This document shows positions 9,516 to 17,919 of a stretch of DNA of 64,000 nt, piece after piece. Within the stretch, counting starts at the first letter, position 1. Every line of letters begins with the position of its first letter. The stretch covers positions 89,193 through 153,192 of the forward strand of contig NZ_BAABJI010000001.1 in the NCBI RefSeq assembly GCF_039543225.1. The letters are read 5' to 3'. Below the pieces are notes generated by a model. It did no database searches. It was given only the letters and a program-made list of their open reading frames with translations, and had not been told where the DNA came from. The DNA comes from Mucilaginibacter defluvii (lineage in GTDB: Bacteria; Bacteroidota; Bacteroidia; Sphingobacteriales; Sphingobacteriaceae). The position numbers were made by a program, and so were the translations under genes.

Positions 9516-10535
9516 ATGAATTACAAATTATTGGGCCGTTCGGGCTTAAAGGTTTCTGAACTATGTTTAGGCACCATGGGTTTTGGTACGGAGGCCGGCT
9601 GGGGGGCCGATCAGCAAACAAGCTTCGCCATTATGGATACGTTTGCCAACGCCGGTGGCAACTTTATTGATACCGCCAATATTTATAAGCTGGGCACCAG
9701 CGAAAAGATAATTGGCGAATACATCAGCAACCATGACCGCGATTATTTTGTGCTGGCTACCAAGTATACGCTGCTTGATAACCGCACAAACCCCAATGCA
9801 TCGGGCAATAACCGCAAAAACATGATGCGCAGTGTAGAGGAAAGCCTGAAGCGTTTGAAAACGGATTTTATTGATGTGCTTTATCTGCATATATGGGATA
9901 ATATTACACCGGTTGACGAGGTGCTGCGCGGGTTGGATGATCTGATCAGGCAAGGAAAGGTTAACTACGCAGCCATAAGCGATACCCCGGCCTGGGTAGT
10001 TGCCAAAGGAAATACCCTGGCTGAACTGATGGGCTGGAGCCAGTTCATCGCATTGCAAATTGAGTATAGCCTGTTACAGCGCACCCCGGAGCGCGAGCTC
10101 ACTCCAATGGCTGCCCATTTCGGGATGACTGTTACGCCATGGGCTCCCCTGGCCGGTGGTGCTCTTACCGGCAAATACCTGCGCGGCGAGCAAGGCCGCA
10201 TAAAACCGGAAAGCAAACGCCTCGACGAAAATAGTGTGCGTATCACCAAAAAAGTAATTGAAATAGCCAACGAATTAGGTGTATCACCCGGCAATGTAGC
10301 CTTACAGTGGACACGCCAGCAAGGGTTTTCATCTATCCCGATTGTAGGTGCTACCAAGGTTGAGCAGTTGCAGGAGAATTTGAAGGTGACCGACCTTATA
10401 CTATCCGATGCGCATTTGAAAGCGCTTGATGAAGTAAGCGCCGTGCCGCTTGGATTCCCGGGCGACTTTTTTAACGAAGAGGCTGTAAAGGTTAACTCCT
10501 TCGGCGGATTTTATGATCGGGTTGAAAAAAGGTGA
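9516..10535 (+). CDS. Aldo/keto reductase
   Basis: This 339-residue NADPH-dependent oxidoreductase would reduce carbonyl compounds in the cytosol. The catalytic tetrad of the AKR superfamily is visible: Asp52 and Tyr57 in FIDTANIYKLG, Lys83 in LATKYT and His125 in LYLHIWD. The C-terminal cofactor-binding segment is SIPIVGATKVEQLQENLKV. The N-terminal MNYKLLGRSGLKVSELCLGT is typical of the YajO/YakC-like branch. The gene stands alone, divergent from the small hypothetical gene. The substrate cannot be predicted. Confidence 0.92.
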   Translation: MNYKLLGRSGLKVSELCLGTMGFGTEAGWGADQQTSFAIMDTFANAGGNFIDTANIYKLGTSEKIIGEYISNHDRDYFVLATKYTLLDNRTNPNASGNNRKNMMRSVEESLKRLKTDFIDVLYLHIWDNITPVDEVLRGLDDLIRQGKVNYAAISDTPAWVVAKGNTLAELMGWSQFIALQIEYSLLQRTPERELTPMAAHFGMTVTPWAPLAGGALTGKYLRGEQGRIKPESKRLDENSVRITKKVIEIANELGVSPGNVALQWTRQQGFSSIPIVGATKVEQLQENLKVTDLILSDAHLKALDEVSAVPLGFPGDFFNEEAVKVNSFGGFYDRVEKR

Positions 10536-10611
10536 TAAGTATGCGCTGCGGTAAACTGTAAAATAAGGTAACAGCAAGTTAATAAAATGTCAGTAAACTA
10601 TTTTTTGAAAA

Positions 10612-10766
10612 AATAAGCCGCTGAAATTCATCGGCTTAAGGCTAATTTAATATGTTAGCATATTATTTCGCATTTAGGTGCGTTATAGTGATATGTAAGT
10701 TCAATTCTTACATATGTGATAAGGTTTAGGTTGAGAGTCCCCGGGCAGCGAGTGCAAGGGGGCTCT
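10612..10766 (+). ncRNA. Structured intergenic segment, possible small RNA or complex terminator
   Basis: Four successive inverted repeats occupy about 150 bases: AAGCCG/CGGCTT (10615-10637), TAATATG/CATATTA (10648-10665), ATATGTAAG/CTTACATAT (10691-10715), and a GC-rich GAGAGTCCCC/GGGGGCTCTT stem (about 10732-10767) followed by a T-run. The last is a good intrinsic terminator. It lies 200 bases beyond the aldo/keto reductase stop, which is far for that gene's own terminator and leaves room for a separate transcript. I recognise no Rfam family. Confidence 0.35.
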
Positions 10767-10772
10767 TATTTT

Positions 10773-10805
10773 TTTGGTATACTTGAAACCTTATTTTTAC
10801 CTTGA
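10773..10805 (+). promoter_or_regulatory. Candidate Bacteroidota promoter of the GreA/GreB-like gene
   Basis: TTTG (10773-10776) is followed after 21 bases by TACCTTGA (10798-10805), close to TTTG-N19-TAnnTTTG. The ATG lies only six bases beyond, so the message would have almost no leader. Confidence 0.4.
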
Positions 10806-10810
10806 TAGCA

Positions 10811-11269
10811 ATGACTGATCTGAAAGCTAAACTGCATTCGCTTTGTTTAAATTACGTACAGCAAAAAATTGATAATGCCGGCGAGGCCATCGCCGAAGCG
10901 CAGCAAGCCGCGAATAATGAAACCAAAAGCAGTGCGGGAGATAAGTATGAAACCGGCCGTGCTATGGCGCAGCAGGAAGCCGACCGAAACATGGCCCAGC
11001 TTAACGAGGCCAACAAACTCAAAGTAGTTCTAAATCATATTGCTGTTACACCAAACTCAACCGGCGTAGCTGATGCCGGCAGCATTGTAACTACGGATAA
11101 CGGAAATTTTTATATTGCCATAAGTGCGGGCGTTTTGCAGGTTGATGATGGCAGCAGTTATATAGCCGTTTCTGCAGCATCGCCCATAGGCACCCAATTA
11201 AAAGGCAAGCGCGAAAGCGATGAGTTCATCCTTAACGGTAAAAAATACCGGTTAACGGGAGTTTATTGA
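10811..11269 (+). CDS. GreA/GreB-like C-terminal domain protein
   Basis: The 152-residue product has an N-terminal helical region containing NETKSSAGDKYETGRAMAQ and a C-terminal beta-rich half (GSIVTTDNGNFYIAISAG, then ASPIGTQLKGK). This resembles the FKBP-like C-terminal domain of Gre transcript-cleavage factors. The coiled-coil finger that Gre proteins insert into the RNA polymerase channel is not evident, so cleavage activity is doubtful. As I recall, homologues in Sphingobacteria are often labelled 3-oxoacyl-ACP synthase, which the sequence does not support. The ATG at 10811 is chosen over an in-frame TTG nine bases upstream. The end overlaps the convergent kinase gene by seven bases. Confidence 0.65.
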   Translation: MTDLKAKLHSLCLNYVQQKIDNAGEAIAEAQQAANNETKSSAGDKYETGRAMAQQEADRNMAQLNEANKLKVVLNHIAVTPNSTGVADAGSIVTTDNGNFYIAISAGVLQVDDGSSYIAVSAASPIGTQLKGKRESDEFILNGKKYRLTGVY

Positions 11270-13197
11270 TCGGCCTTATATTTTGGTAGATATACCGTTA
11301 CTTCGGTGCCAACCCCTGGTTCGCTGTGTATGGTTAAGCGGCCTTTATTAACTTCGGTAAATTGTTTAATCAGTAACAACCCGATACCGGCGCCTTGCTC
11401 ATGGTTAGTGCCGTAATTGCTGATGCTTTTGCCTACTACTTTAAAAAGCTTTCCCATTTTTTCGAGGCTGATGCCTACGCCGGTATCTTTAATGTGGATG
11501 GCCTGATAGTCGGCATCATCACTATAATAAATACTTACTGTGCCGCCCTGAGATGTAAACTTAATGGCGTTGCCTAAAAGGTTCTGGATGATTATCTTTA
11601 AATGGTCGGCATCAGCAAATACAGGTTTGGCCGCATCATATTCATGTATCAGCGCCACCTTTTTGCTGTTTGCCAGGTACGCCGAAACCCCGGTAATTTC
11701 CGTTATGATTTTTGTAGCATCAAGGTCGGCAGGCTGCGTATTATTACCCTCAAGCTGACTGTTTGCCCATAATAGCAGATTATTTACCATGGCCGATATT
11801 TGCCCTACCTGTTTGTAAAAATTTTCTAAAATAAAATCACGTTCGTTATCCGTCAGGTCATCATTACGAATAAGTTCAATGGTCTGCATTATAGATGCGA
11901 AAGGGCCGCGCAGATCATGGCTAATTACCGAGAACAATTGGTTTTTGATATGGTTCAGCGCGTCCAGCTTCTCGTTTTGTATACTGATCTCCTCTTTTTG
12001 ACTGGCAATGGATTTGTTGCGGCGTTCGAGCTTGGTATTGAGGTTGGTTTTTTGGATGTTGCTGCGGCTCATAATAAACGCGAAAATGCTTATGCACACC
12101 GCTATTACGCCAATGGCTACCATCAGCAGCAAGTTAAAACGTGTTTTTTGCTGCTCTACCTCGTTCTGTTTTTCAAGCGTAAGATTTTCCGTTCGCTGCT
12201 GCTGCAGGTGCAGGTAATTGATGTTCCGTTCTTTCGAGTCGTTTAGCAGGCTGTCGTTGTACGCCGTCATCAGCGCGGTGTATTTATAAGCCCGCTCAAA
12301 ATTACCGGTAGCAGCGTAAGCCTTACCCAATATTTTAAGCGCACGCACCTGATCCCATAAACTGTTTACCTGGCTGGCCAGTTTAAAACTGGTTAAAGCG
12401 TTCTGTACCGCTTGCTGATATTTTTTTAATTCATACTGGGCCTGCGCCATCCCCGAGTAGGCAAACGCGTTCTCCCATTTATCCTGGTACCGGCCGCGCA
12501 ATACTTTGTTATGGTATACAATGGCGGTATCGTACTGCTTAAAATGATAATAGGTTTCGCCCATGCGGTTATAGCTCATGGCCACAATCTGCAGGTCTTT
12601 TGTAGCTATACCCATTGCGCGCGCCTGTTTAAGATACTGAAATGCCCTGGCAGAGTCACGTAGCTCATCATAGCTCAAACCAATATCAAACAACATGCGG
12701 CTTATTTTAAATTGATTGCCGAGTTGCCGGTAAATAGCAAGCGCTTTTAAAAATTCGCGGATGGCGTCCTTGAATTCGTCCTGGCCAAGGTATATCAACC
12801 CCCGTAGCTGATGGGCGTCACCAATACCTTTTTTATAGTTTATGCGACTGCTGATATCCAGGAGCTTGGTAACTGCCTCTAATGATAGGAAATAGGAACC
12901 CTTAACATAGTAAGTGCCGCCTATACTTGCCCATGCGTTTGCCTCGCCCAAATCATACTTTGTATTTTGCGCAACCTTAAGGGCTTCTTTGGAGTACATC
13001 AGCGCGGTATCGGTATTCTCGGTACGCAGGGCTAATGACAGGGATGTTAACAGATTGATGTTTGCCGTATCGCTGTAAAAATTCTTTTTGACCTTAGCTT
13101 TCTGGTATTGCTGCCGCAAGCTATCTGCCTGCCCGGAAAATCCCTGTTGGCTAAAAACGGTAAGTAATAAAATAAGCAGGGAGTATCCTTTTTTCAT
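11263..13197 (-). CDS. TPR-containing sensor histidine kinase
   Basis: A signal peptide (about 1-22) is followed by five or six tetratricopeptide repeats (about 50-320) outside the inner membrane. Then come one membrane segment (354-376), a coiled coil (about 380-415) and the kinase core. The phospho-acceptor is His427 in SVISHDLRGPF. The N box is NLLGNAIKFTSQGG, and the G boxes are DTGVGI and GAGIGLLL, all intact. This architecture is common in Bacteroidota and suggests sensing through protein-protein contacts in the periplasm. No response regulator is adjacent, so it is an orphan whose partner lies elsewhere. Confidence 0.9.
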   Translation of the reverse strand: MKKGYSLLILLLTVFSQQGFSGQADSLRQQYQKAKVKKNFYSDTANINLLTSLSLALRTENTDTALMYSKEALKVAQNTKYDLGEANAWASIGGTYYVKGSYFLSLEAVTKLLDISSRINYKKGIGDAHQLRGLIYLGQDEFKDAIREFLKALAIYRQLGNQFKISRMLFDIGLSYDELRDSARAFQYLKQARAMGIATKDLQIVAMSYNRMGETYYHFKQYDTAIVYHNKVLRGRYQDKWENAFAYSGMAQAQYELKKYQQAVQNALTSFKLASQVNSLWDQVRALKILGKAYAATGNFERAYKYTALMTAYNDSLLNDSKERNINYLHLQQQRTENLTLEKQNEVEQQKTRFNLLLMVAIGVIAVCISIFAFIMSRSNIQKTNLNTKLERRNKSIASQKEEISIQNEKLDALNHIKNQLFSVISHDLRGPFASIMQTIELIRNDDLTDNERDFILENFYKQVGQISAMVNNLLLWANSQLEGNNTQPADLDATKIITEITGVSAYLANSKKVALIHEYDAAKPVFADADHLKIIIQNLLGNAIKFTSQGGTVSIYYSDDADYQAIHIKDTGVGISLEKMGKLFKVVGKSISNYGTNHEQGAGIGLLLIKQFTEVNKGRLTIHSEPGVGTEVTVYLPKYKADQ

Positions 13198-13281
13198 GCA
13201 ATAGGTTACAGCGGTACGCCAAATGTTGCAATAACTGCTTAAAAAATCAAATAATTATGTTTTTAGCCACAAAACAGCAAA

Positions 13282-13303
13282 GGCGGCTTGTGTGGAAGCC
13301 GCC
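13282..13303 (-). terminator. Terminator of the downstream lipoprotein gene
   Basis: GGCGGCTT and AAGCCGCC form an 8-bp GC-rich stem with a six-base loop. On the minus strand it is followed by a T-rich stretch (TTTGCTGTTTTG). It lies 28 bases beyond the lipoprotein stop. Confidence 0.6.
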
Positions 13304-13330
13304 CTGCATGAGGAGTTGGTATGAGATCAG

Positions 13331-13957
13331 TTATTTTTTGAATATCACTTTTGCCGATACATTGTAAAAGCGTGTGCTGTCGGAATCAGGTTCGTAGCGG
13401 GTAGCAAATTTGATGGTTTGTGTTTTACCTTCAAGCGCTTCCTGCTGGGTAATAGCTTGCTCGGCAGTATCGAACTCCTTGTAAAATGTAAACTTGCGTG
13501 CAAATTTCACATTAACAACCGTTTTGCCGCCTATTGTAGTATCGGCAACTGTTTTTTCAAACTGGTTAAGGTTGTATGATTTCCAGTTTTTCACAGTAGT
13601 TCCCCATTGCGTTACGGTGATATAATCCAGGCCCTGCAATGCAGTACCGGTATAATCTTCGGTAAACATAATGTACCACGATTTACTGTAACGCTCCTTG
13701 TTGATAAGCAACTGAACCTGCTCATTAAAAACAAGGTTAAGTTTGCTGCCCTCAACACTGGTTTTAATTACCTGTGCCGCTGGTTGGTTAATAACCGGCG
13801 TAATGGTTAATGCTGCCAGGAGTTTCTTATCATCTTCAGTAGCCGGTTTGGTAACTGTTTGCTCATTTGGTATGGTCGACTCAGGCAAAACATCATTGAG
13901 TTTTTTGCAGCTTGCAAAAGCAATGATTATTATGGCGCTTAGTAATATTCGTTTCAT
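13331..13957 (-). CDS. Hypothetical lipoprotein
   Basis: The 208-residue protein begins with a lipoprotein signal (MKRILLSAIIIIAFASC, lipidated Cys17 followed by KK), so it is predicted to be exported and anchored in the outer or inner membrane. The mature part begins with a low-complexity linker and then a beta-rich domain (residues about 60-205). I recognise no catalytic motif or named family. It is monocistronic, with its own terminator. Function unknown. Confidence 0.75.
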   Translation of the reverse strand: MKRILLSAIIIIAFASCKKLNDVLPESTIPNEQTVTKPATEDDKKLLAALTITPVINQPAAQVIKTSVEGSKLNLVFNEQVQLLINKERYSKSWYIMFTEDYTGTALQGLDYITVTQWGTTVKNWKSYNLNQFEKTVADTTIGGKTVVNVKFARKFTFYKEFDTAEQAITQQEALEGKTQTIKFATRYEPDSDSTRFYNVSAKVIFKK

Positions 13958-14320
13958 ACCACAGATTATCCAAAGATAAGTCCAATGCCAAAAAAACGCG
14001 TAAATTAACCATAGCGGAAATGGTAGTTATTAAAATCGTTATTTTTAATATTTGAGAAAATATATTGCTTTTTATTTCCTTAAAATAGAAATTATATCAT
14101 TTTATATAACCAATGCGAAATGTTTTAGATGAATTGTGAAAAAAATGTACAACAATATGTTTTAAAAAAGGCGTAACCTTTATTTATGGTTTTCGTATGG
14201 TGAAATTGTTTTAACAAAAAACGGGTAAATATTTCTCCGATGTGGAATTTGCTGGGGAAATATTTGCCCGTTATTCCTTTTGCCACAATTTACATATATT
14301 GGCAGTACCAATTTTGCCAA
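13958..14320. other. AT-rich spacer before the acetylesterase gene
   Basis: The first 240 bases are very AT-rich and show no convincing gene. The right part contains the long hairpin at 14221-14271, listed separately. Small open frames here read through that hairpin and are not credible. Confidence 0.5.
14221..14271 (+). promoter_or_regulatory. Long leader hairpin upstream of the acetylesterase gene
   Basis: Two 18-base arms (14221-14238, 14254-14271) pair fully across a 15-base loop. The two non-Watson-Crick positions are U-G wobbles when read as plus-strand RNA but A-C mismatches on the minus strand, which favours a structure in the sense transcript. It ends 49 bases before the ATG. It could be an attenuator, a stability element or a double operator. 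Confidence 0.45.
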
Positions 14321-16297
14321 ATGATTAAAAGAATTTTCCTTCCGCTTGCTCTCCTTTTTTTCACCACTACGCTTTTTGCTAAGGTTGAGCTCCCTGCATG
14401 TTTTACTGATGATATGGTTTTGCAGCAAAAAACGCTGGTAAACCTTTGGGGCAAAGCCACGCCCGGCGCTAATGTTATTATCGGTACTTCATGGAACAAA
14501 AAAGAATATACTGCCAGGGCGGATGCTTCCGGAAAATGGCAGGTAAAGGTAACCACACCGTCTTATGGCGGGCCATATAATGTTACGTTTAACGATGGCG
14601 AAAAGCTTCAGCTAAATAATGTATTGATAGGAGAGGTGTGGGTTTGTTCAGGCCAATCAAACATGGAGATGACACCCACAGCCATGTACGGTGACGTATT
14701 AAATTATGAGCAGGAAAGAGCGAAAGCTGATTATCCGCAGATCCGTATGCTAAAGATAGAGAACATCACCCGGATCGAGCCTCAAACAGAAGTTAAAACC
14801 CGCGGCAATTGGCAAATATGCTCTCCGCAGACATTCCTTAAATTTTCGGCTGTGGCTTATTTTTTCGCCCGCGATATCTATCAGCATACCCACATTCCGA
14901 TAGGCATAATTAATACCACCTGGGGTGGCACTATTGCCGAGGCCTGGACAAGTGGCGACGCGCTTAAAACAATGCCTGCCTTCGCTCCAGCAGTAACCGC
15001 GATGGAAAACAGTCCGGCAGAACAGGAAGTTTTGGCTCATTACAATGCGGAACTTAAAGCCTGGCTGGCGCTGATTGATAAAAAAGATCCCTCATACACA
15101 AACGGAAAATTGCCCTGGACAGGGAGCCGCTTTGACGATGACCAGTGGAAGACGATAAAAGTACCCGGCTACTGGGAAAAGAACGGCATGCCGAATTTTG
15201 ACGGCATAGTAGGGTTTCGTAAAATGATTAACGTACCTGCTGCATGGGCCGGTAAAGAACTGGTAATAAACCTGGGCACTATTGATGATATGGATGTTAC
15301 CTGGTTTAACGGCGTTGAGGTTGGGCATAATGAACTTTACAATGCAGGCCGGGTGTACACCATTCCGGGCAAGCTGGTTAAAGTGGGCGAAAACTTAGTT
15401 GCCGTAAGAGTATTTGATACCGGCGGCGATGGCGGTATCAATGCTGCCGAAGTTACCCTGGCTCCGGTGGGTAAACCAGCCGAAGCCCTTAATTTAGGTG
15501 GCGAATGGAAGTATAACATCATCAATAAATTGAGCGATATGCCGCCAATGCCTTACCGTGCCGATGGGCCAAACCGCCCTACGGTATTGTATAACGCTAT
15601 GGTAAACCCGATTATTAATTACACCATAAAAGGCGCCATATGGTACCAGGGTGAAAGTAATGCCGACCGGGCTTACCAGTACCGCACGCTGTTTCCGTTG
15701 CTGATTAATAACTGGCGCGGTAAATGGGGGCAGGGCAACTTCCCGTTTTATTTTGTGCAACTGGCAGCTTTTATGCCTAAAGATAAAATGCCGGTTGAAT
15801 CGGCCTGGGCCGAGTTGCGCGAAGCACAGCTGATGACGTTGAAGCAACCCAATACCGGGATGGCTGTAACTATTGATATAGGCGATGCTGCTAACATACA
15901 CCCCGCTAACAAGCAAGAGGTAGGGCGCAGGTTAGCGCTTATTGCGCGGGCAAAAAACTATGGCGAAAAAGTAACTTATTCGGGCCCGGTATATTCATCA
16001 GCAAAAGTAAAAGGCAATGCCATGGAACTGACTTTTAGTAATGCTACCGGTTTAAAAGCCAAGGGCGATAAACCAACAGGCTTCGCCATAGCCGGTGCCG
16101 ATAAAAAATTCTATTGGGCCGATGCCAGAATTGAGGGCAATAAAGTAATTGTGAGCAGCGCCGATGTTGCCGCGCCGGTAGCGGTGCGGTACGGTTGGGC
16201 CAATAACCCGGACTGTAATTTATATAATGCCGATGATCTGCCAGCCTCTCCATTCCGTACGGACGACTGGCAGGGTATCACCTTCGGTAAAAAATAA
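14321..16297 (+). CDS. Sialate O-acetylesterase family protein (SGNH hydrolase)
   Basis: This 658-residue secreted enzyme would remove O-acetyl groups from sialic acids or other acetylated glycans. The ATG at 14321 gives a clean signal peptide (about 1-20, ending LFA); the longer frame from 14240 begins inside a hairpin. The catalytic Ser113 sits in CSGQSNMEM. WYQGESNADR is the second conserved block. The Asp/His pair is in DIGDAANIHP (His near 527). A beta-sandwich domain of about 150 residues (from TGSRFDDDQWKTI) is inserted in the SGNH fold, as is usual in this family. No SusC/SusD-like or sialic-acid genes lie nearby. The natural substrate may be plant acetyl-hemicellulose rather than sialate. 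Confidence 0.88.
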   Translation: MIKRIFLPLALLFFTTTLFAKVELPACFTDDMVLQQKTLVNLWGKATPGANVIIGTSWNKKEYTARADASGKWQVKVTTPSYGGPYNVTFNDGEKLQLNNVLIGEVWVCSGQSNMEMTPTAMYGDVLNYEQERAKADYPQIRMLKIENITRIEPQTEVKTRGNWQICSPQTFLKFSAVAYFFARDIYQHTHIPIGIINTTWGGTIAEAWTSGDALKTMPAFAPAVTAMENSPAEQEVLAHYNAELKAWLALIDKKDPSYTNGKLPWTGSRFDDDQWKTIKVPGYWEKNGMPNFDGIVGFRKMINVPAAWAGKELVINLGTIDDMDVTWFNGVEVGHNELYNAGRVYTIPGKLVKVGENLVAVRVFDTGGDGGINAAEVTLAPVGKPAEALNLGGEWKYNIINKLSDMPPMPYRADGPNRPTVLYNAMVNPIINYTIKGAIWYQGESNADRAYQYRTLFPLLINNWRGKWGQGNFPFYFVQLAAFMPKDKMPVESAWAELREAQLMTLKQPNTGMAVTIDIGDAANIHPANKQEVGRRLALIARAKNYGEKVTYSGPVYSSAKVKGNAMELTFSNATGLKAKGDKPTGFAIAGADKKFYWADARIEGNKVIVSSADVAAPVAVRYGWANNPDCNLYNADDLPASPFRTDDWQGITFGKK

Positions 16298-16306
16298 ATG
16301 CTTAAA

Positions 16307-16331
16307 TACAGCAGGTTTTAAAACCTGCTGT
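16307..16331. terminator. Bidirectional terminator between convergent genes
   Basis: A perfect 12-bp inverted repeat around a single central T (arms TACAGCAGGTTT and AAACCTGCTGTA) separates the acetylesterase and the Pmp3-like gene. The TAA stop of the latter (16318-16320) lies at its centre. Confidence 0.6.
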
Positions 16332-16518
16332 ACCGCATTACCCTAACCAGCTGGCGGTGCCTTTTGGCAGCGTAATAATCATTAGTTACCAGTATGGCAT
16401 GTATAACACCCGGTATCCAGAAGAACAGGGTAAGGATTATACTGAGTATAAAAGCGCCTAATCGGCCGGTGGTAAACACGGCAAGCGGCGGAAATATGAT
16501 GCAAAGAAAGTAACGCAT
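16318..16518 (-). CDS. Pmp3/YqaE family small membrane protein
   Basis: The 66-residue protein has two hydrophobic helices (about 2-20 and 24-46). It carries family hallmarks: FPPLAVF with the paired prolines, then LTLFFWIPGVIHAILVT. Pmp3/YqaE (UPF0057) proteins sit in the cytoplasmic membrane and are linked to ion and membrane-potential homeostasis under stress. The C-terminal tail is basic (KRHRQLVRVMRYSRF). It has no operon partner. Confidence 0.88.
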   Translation of the reverse strand: MRYFLCIIFPPLAVFTTGRLGAFILSIILTLFFWIPGVIHAILVTNDYYAAKRHRQLVRVMRYSRF

Positions 16519-16572
16519 GGTGTTTAAGTTTTATAATAATATGACGGTGCTGCCGCCATAATGTTACACCGC

Positions 16573-17919
16573 TTAATTGAATTGCAGCAAAAATGCTGAA
16601 CCCTTGCCTTCAACCGATTGTACCTTAATACTGCCCTTGTGCAGCAACATAATTTGCTTACAAAGGCTAAGCCCTATGCCGCTGCCCGTTTTTCGCGTGC
16701 TGAAAAACGGGATGAATATTTTATCCAGCAGTTCGGGTGGCATGCCTATTCCGTTATCAGATATTTTTAGCACGATCTTATTATTGGCTGTAGTCTCGGC
16801 AGATAGCGTGATCACCGGCTCTTTCTGATCCTTAACCGCTTCAATGGCGTTTACCAGCAGATTGATCAGCACCTGTTCTATCAGGTTTACATCCACCTCA
16901 ATGGCTAATGACAGATCGCGCAGAATAATATCCAGCTCAATGTTTTTTTTCTCCAGCGATGGCTGCATCAGGTTGTTCAGGTTCTCAAACAGGTCGCACA
17001 CCAATACTTTTTCCAGGTCGAGCCGGGTAATTTTGTTGAGGTTACGGTAACTCTCGGTAAACTTCAATAAGCCCTCACTCCGTTTTTTTATCGTGTCGAT
17101 ACCCAGCTCCAAGTCCTCTAACTGGCTGCTTACCGGGCTGCCTGCTATCTCCGGGCTTTTCAGGCGGTTCTTCAGGGTATCGGCCAATGATGATATGGGC
17201 GCAACCGAATTCATGATCTCGTGCGTCATTACGCTCAGCAGCTTTTGCCAGGCCTTTGATTCCGTTTCGTCCAGGGCCTCGCTTACATTCTGAAAGGCAA
17301 GTAGTTTATAAAGCTTGCCCTCGCTGCGCAGCAAGCTCGCGGTAACCAAAATTTTAATCAGCTGCTGGTTACGGCTGATAGTGACAATGTTACTGTCACC
17401 CGGCTTTAGTTTAATAATATCTTTATAAAGCGCTTCTTCTCGCTTTTCTAAGGAGTGTACGGATTTAAGGTAGGGTATGCCCAGCAAATTTTTAAAAGCC
17501 TCGTTTATCCAGCCGGTTTCACCGGTTTCTTCTTCGTACGACAGAATACCCGTATCAACCAGTTCCAGTATCTTTTGCAGGTAATAGTACTGGGTTTCGC
17601 GTTCGCGGCTGATTACTTTGAACGTGGTGTTAATATCATTAAAGCCTTTGCGCAAGGGTTTCAACTCGTCGGGTGCGCGGTGCACATCAAAGTGGCGCGA
17701 AAAATCACGATAGTGTATCGACTCAACAAATTGATTTACCTCCTGCTGCGCTTTTTGCTGGAAAGATATCATGCTGAAAACACAATAGATCACCGCTGGT
17801 CCGGTAATTATCAGGTACGGGTACTGGCCTTTAACCAGCACAAACGCCGTTGCTGTAACTGCGGCAAACAGGTACAATACCCGCAGCACCAGGCGCCATT
17901 CGTAGCGGTTAAATATCAT
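16573..17919 (-). CDS. NtrY-like sensor histidine kinase of the efflux locus
   Basis: Two N-terminal membrane segments (about 10-28 and 34-52) are followed by a HAMP-like stretch and a PAS-like domain (about 110-215, with VDTGILSYEEE). The HisKA domain has phospho-acceptor His233 in SVMTHEIMNSVAP. The N box (NLLVNAIEAV), DNGIGM and GSGIGLSL complete an intact ATPase domain. The sequence is of the kind paired with NtrC-family activators. Its start overlaps the end of the regulator gene by 11 bases, so the two are co-expressed. Because the pair is divergent from the HlyD/FtsX operon, it is the likely sensor for that operon. The signal is unknown, though the almost loop-less membrane part suggests an envelope or cytosolic cue. 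Confidence 0.9.
   Translation of the reverse strand: MIFNRYEWRLVLRVLYLFAAVTATAFVLVKGQYPYLIITGPAVIYCVFSMISFQQKAQQEVNQFVESIHYRDFSRHFDVHRAPDELKPLRKGFNDINTTFKVISRERETQYYYLQKILELVDTGILSYEEETGETGWINEAFKNLLGIPYLKSVHSLEKREEALYKDIIKLKPGDSNIVTISRNQQLIKILVTASLLRSEGKLYKLLAFQNVSEALDETESKAWQKLLSVMTHEIMNSVAPISSLADTLKNRLKSPEIAGSPVSSQLEDLELGIDTIKKRSEGLLKFTESYRNLNKITRLDLEKVLVCDLFENLNNLMQPSLEKKNIELDIILRDLSLAIEVDVNLIEQVLINLLVNAIEAVKDQKEPVITLSAETTANNKIVLKISDNGIGMPPELLDKIFIPFFSTRKTGSGIGLSLCKQIMLLHKGSIKVQSVEGKGSAFLLQFN

Noticed and set aside
9567..10058. 163-codon minus-strand frame inside the aldo/keto reductase gene
   Set aside because: It is the antisense shadow of a clearly conserved enzyme; no support of its own.
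11263..11269. Gene fusion or frameshift between the GreA/GreB-like and TPR kinase genes
   Set aside because: The genes are on opposite strands and simply overlap at their stops by seven bases.
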